64,000 nucleotides of DNA from Hofstenia miamia (Eukaryota > Xenacoelomorpha > Acoela), in NCBI GenBank assembly GCA_004352715.1, contig SCFE01000009.1, forward strand, positions 1,408,395-1,472,394, in the 5' to 3' direction. Positions 60,537 to 64,000 of the stretch are shown in pieces. The notes under the pieces were generated by a model. The model did not search any database. It was not told the origin of the DNA and was given only the letters and a program-made list of their open reading frames with translations. The translations under genes and the position numbers were made by a program. Numbering within the stretch: position 1 is the first letter of the stretch; each line of letters opens with the position of its first letter.

Positions 60537-62600
60537 AATAAGATAAGATAAGATATTCTTTATTCAGATAAATCACAAATGTCTATAAATAATAGGCTCG
60601 AAAGCACTTTAAGCAGTTGGACAATTGAAGGGGAAGAAACAACTTGCGCTCACAATTGCGTTTATACTAGTAAATCATTAAAACTAATTATAATCACTTT
60701 TTAGTTATTTTACATATTGTGTACATATTTATTTTTAAGATATATTTTCGCTATTTAAAACAATTAAATAATATTGATAAAAAAAATTCATGAAATACGC
60801 ATTCCAAAAACTAATATATAAAAATCATAAAATTTACACAAATTTGGAAACCTTTGCGGACAGTTGTCGTGAAAGATTACTTTCATTAATCATTTTAGTG
60901 AGATTATTTAAACAAACATTTGCCATAACACAGAAAGTTAAAGAATTACATGGTTTGCAGAAAAAATCGTCATCGTTATCTCTGTCAGGTATAAGTAAAT
61001 GAATGCATCATTTTTTACTCTGCTTGCGAAATTCAATATTGGTATTTGCATTGTGTTTAAGAACACATACTATCCAAAACACAAAACACTTTTCTAGGAC
61101 ACGCTCTGAAGGTCTAGTTAGTCCTCCTCTGTAACAAATTCGTTAAGGTGACCTTAGCTGGAACAGTAGGAGATATTAATCAACTGATGAACGTTTTTTC
61201 CTATTTTTTGGAGAATGCATATTTCAAACCATATGCTTTCAAAATTTCTCATTAATTGTAAATTAGGACGATTTCTGGGCTTAAATTGTTTTCCAATTTG
61301 ACAACATTACTCCACTTCTTTTAGATTTGTTGGCAAGACTTAGGTCCCTGTCACAGCGAAATAGTTCATAGCCATCAAGTCTCCAAATGTTGTCTGAATC
61401 TATATCAGTTAGCCAGGTCTCAGAGAGCCCAAAAATTGAGTTTTTTTCCAATTTAAAATACTAGCTCATTGGACGAAGATAGTTTATTAGTGAGATTTTG
61501 CATTTTATGATGAATATATTTAATTGGGGCAACAGATGCACACATCATACCACAAAAATGATCGTACTTACAAATCTTACTATAGGAAGCCTTCTCTGAA
61601 ATTTGGTTTGTCTTTAAAATGGATTAGCCCCTCCCCCGTTTTCTGATAATCCGGAAAGTTAGAGTAGACGTATTAGGTCCAGGTGAGGCTCAACACTTGA
61701 TTTGGTTTAAAGAAAACAATTTGTGCACCTAATATACTGGAATATACAACGAACACCTAAAATAATATAATGAATAATTAATTAAATAGGCAGCATTTTA
61801 TGAAATGTTAAACTACATGGACTTTTACCTTTAGCATATACTGGAAAAGTTGAATTTTGGGAAATATTATTTAACAATAAAAAGATAAAAAATAAAATTG
61901 TATATCGATTAGGTTTAGAATCAGTGCTAACAATTAATGCTTGCAAAAAACTGGGTATTACTAACACAATGGTTGTCATAAATGTTGGAAGCTCAAAGAA
62001 TACGTACCATGATTAAAAAAGTTTGTAAATGTTCAATAAGTTCCGAATGCGGTTGGTTTCTGCGGGTAATACAGTCGGTACTAATGAAACGATGTTGGCG
62101 GAGCTTTTGAACAGCGGCGAAATTCGCGTGTTACGAGATTTCAGTGACAGGAATTAAAGCGATTGTATGCGGCACTTGCAATTTGTGTTAGGGGTGCTCG
62201 AGTGATAAAGGGATCGCGAGAAGCACCGACAATTTTTTTAGAGTTATTGCATACATTGCATAAAAATTTGAACATGAATTCCGTCATGAGCAAAAATTCG
62301 AATTAATTGAATTGCCTAAATAGATATGGTTAAAGTTGTCAAAACAGTATAATAAAAAAGTTTAGCATTTTGTTTGATTAAAAAGTTTAACTCAATTGCC
62401 TTTTGTTAAGTTGTTTGCTGTAGGGGAAGGAAGCAACTTCACCCATAAAATAGTTGCCGAGTTAAACTTTGATTTAATAATTTCAATAAGGTGCTTGTAC
62501 TTATCTGTGAGGTTGTCTTTTTTCTTCATGATATCGTTGTGACCAATTGTGACTAAGATCTTCGTTATCTTTGTTCAGACAGACAAAAAAACTTCTAAAA
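60537..62600 (-). mobile_element. CR1-like LINE with SGNH-esterase ORF1 and endonuclease remnants
   Basis: The 3' end is at (ATAAG)n plus AAGATATTCTTTATTCAGAT (60537-60573). Going up on the minus strand: NEFVTEED (61140); an APE endonuclease piece, IFGLSETWLTDIDSDNIWRL then DGYELFRCDRD (61430-61340); ANIVSLVPTVLPAETNRIRN (about 62110-62040); and LVTIGHNDIMKKKDNLTDKY with FNSATILWVKLLPSP (62565-62420). The last two are the blocks of the SGNH-hydrolase domain found in ORF1 of many CR1-type LINEs. The RT is largely deleted. Frames are broken throughout. Confidence 0.65.
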
Positions 62601-62994
62601 AGATTTGCAAAATCTAAGTTGTACACAAAGCTCTAGCATTCAATCACTTGAGGAAAAATAAGAATTTATTACAAAAAATCTGGCTATACTGTACGACAAA
62701 CATTGTCAATTAATTAAAATTCAAAAACAACATTAAACTCAAACAGCATTTTGTAAAGTGGAATATATTGATTTCAAAAGAAACAATAGAAATAATTAAG
62801 GAAACGCATAAGTTTTATGCAAAATATTGTAAAATAGAAAATTTCAATATTATTTAGAATGAGAATAAGAATGTCTATTTAATAAGTACTTGACAATTAT
62901 ATTATTGATAACTTATTAAGTAGCATCATAAAAGTGTATATTTACATTAGAATTGCGGCATTATTTCAAAGTAATTAGTTACGTGAAATAGTGT
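62601..62994. other. AT-rich stretch without gene
   Basis: Nothing recognised. Confidence 0.4.
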
Positions 62995-63440
62995 AATCAC
63001 TATTATTTATTTATTTATTTACAATAAACTTATAAAGCGCTTTATAATTCAACGAATATTCAAAAGCGCTGCAATTGGTAGCAGATAACACTAGCTGACA
63101 TACATACCCATCATTGAGTCCGTAATATGTCATGCTAAACAGAAATGTCTTTATACTTTTCTTGAAGATTACGAAATTACGCTGCGTGCGTATATCCACC
63201 GATAGTTCATTCCTATTATAATATTTAAAGCCCACCCAGGATTCTCCTGGTATATATTTTTGTATTAGTAAAAAAGTTTTTAACTGCTTCTTAAAAACTT
63301 AAAATTATTATTATTTTTAATAACCTTTGGAAGGATATTCCAGGTTGCTGATAGCACTATGCGACAAGATGTATTAACTCGTTTTACTAATCTGGATATA
63401 TAACACATCATAACTCAAGAAAGGAATAGCAATAGTGGAG
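62995..63440 (-). pseudogene. Two LINE C-terminal fragments side by side
   Basis: 63400-63280 on the minus strand reads CRIVLSATWNILPKVIKNNN followed by a stop. 63235-63011 reads GFKYYNRNELSVDIRTQRNF and FKKSIKTFLF with a long tail. Both are the W/N-x-LP...F-K-x-x-I-K end block of LINE ORF2, so two elements of similar type lie end to end. (TTTA)n at 63004-63021 could be the tail of the second. Confidence 0.55.
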
Positions 63441-64000
63441 AGTTAACAATTTATTAAATATACGCATGCTTGTAATGTTTACTTATTTTGTTAAGATTAG
63501 CTAGAAAGACGAATTAATTTATTAAAAACACGTGAAATATTGCAAATTAGTACAAACAATGAAAGCAAAAACATTAAATTGGAAGGATTAAAGGCGCACC
63601 AATGTTTCTATGTGTAGATTTATTTTGAGATCTAAACCAAAGCCCCCGCTTTACATGTAATTTGAGATTGAAATCAAGGCAAAGTATCAGTTCGCCAGAG
63701 CTAACAATTCAGTTAAGTTGGACAGAAACCCAAATTTAATTGGATATTCGGTAAAATTCAACAATAAACACACCAGTATAATAAAAAAACCGTGAAATCA
63801 AAACATCCATTTCGTAGCTGAGCGTAAAACATGGCTAGATTGACCAAGCTTTTACTTCAATTTACTCTTCATCAACCAGAATAACCACGAATTTGACATA
63901 TTCTTTAACGTAATATGACCGAAATGGTTTTCTAATGTGAAACACCATCAACCATAATGCAAAATGAATAGCTAAACATGATTATTTGCAATAGATATGA
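63441..64000. other. AT-rich end of window
   Basis: No feature recognised. Confidence 0.4.

Noticed and set aside
1-64000. tRNA, rRNA, CRISPR arrays or bacterial operon structure
   Set aside because: None seen by eye; a tRNA or covariance-model search was not possible here, so small RNA genes may have been missed.

Overview
The window looks like nuclear DNA of an AT-rich invertebrate metazoan. Its genes have GT-AG introns and animal-specific families (STARD7, GON4L), there are sequencing gaps and (TA)n tracts, and roughly half of the window carries recognisable transposon debris (Tc1/mariner, hAT, Penelope-like, CR1/L2/jockey-like LINEs). The lineage cannot be fixed from the sequence. The start codons of three genes lie 3-4 nt after a splice-acceptor-like TTTTAG, as expected in lineages with spliced-leader trans-splicing (nematodes, flatworms, cnidarians, copepods and others) or with 5'UTR introns.

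Layout: 1-918 holds the right part of a decayed Tc1 element (minus). 3115-3480 is a mariner remnant. 3742-4877 carries the last two exons of an MFS oxalate/formate-antiporter-like transporter. 5955-14177 is an eight-exon STARD7 lipid-transfer gene whose introns host a hAT remnant and a CR1/L2 LINE. 14.7-17.8 kb has two LINE copies. 20.9-22.1 kb is a 1000-N gap flanked by a 91-bp repeat. 23.3-24.3 kb is a dead Tc1. 24.45-25.0 kb is a Penelope-like GIY-YIG fragment with an inverted duplication. 25142-25819 is a MITE with terminal arrays of a 16-mer. 27.9-29.4 kb has two orphan exon-like segments. 29778-31021 is a Tc1 whose transposase is open apart from what looks like a spliceosomal intron.

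The core of the window is 31962-39452, a single-exon UTP20 gene (2496 aa; 18S rRNA processing). It is followed on the same strand by GON4L (40525-55651; eight exons modelled, 1213 aa, chromatin/transcription corepressor). A 2.1-kb hAT element with matching ends and target-site duplication sits in GON4L intron 3, along with a tandemly repeated LINE fragment. From 57 kb to 63.5 kb is a LINE graveyard, almost all on the minus strand, including an SGNH-esterase ORF1 and an endonuclease remnant.

The host genes are housekeeping genes (mitochondrial phosphatidylcholine transfer, ribosome biogenesis, transcriptional control) and do not form a pathway. The points most worth following up are the acceptor-at-ATG pattern, the intron inside the Tc1 transposase, the 16-mer MITE, the Penelope inverted structure and the orphan small gene.
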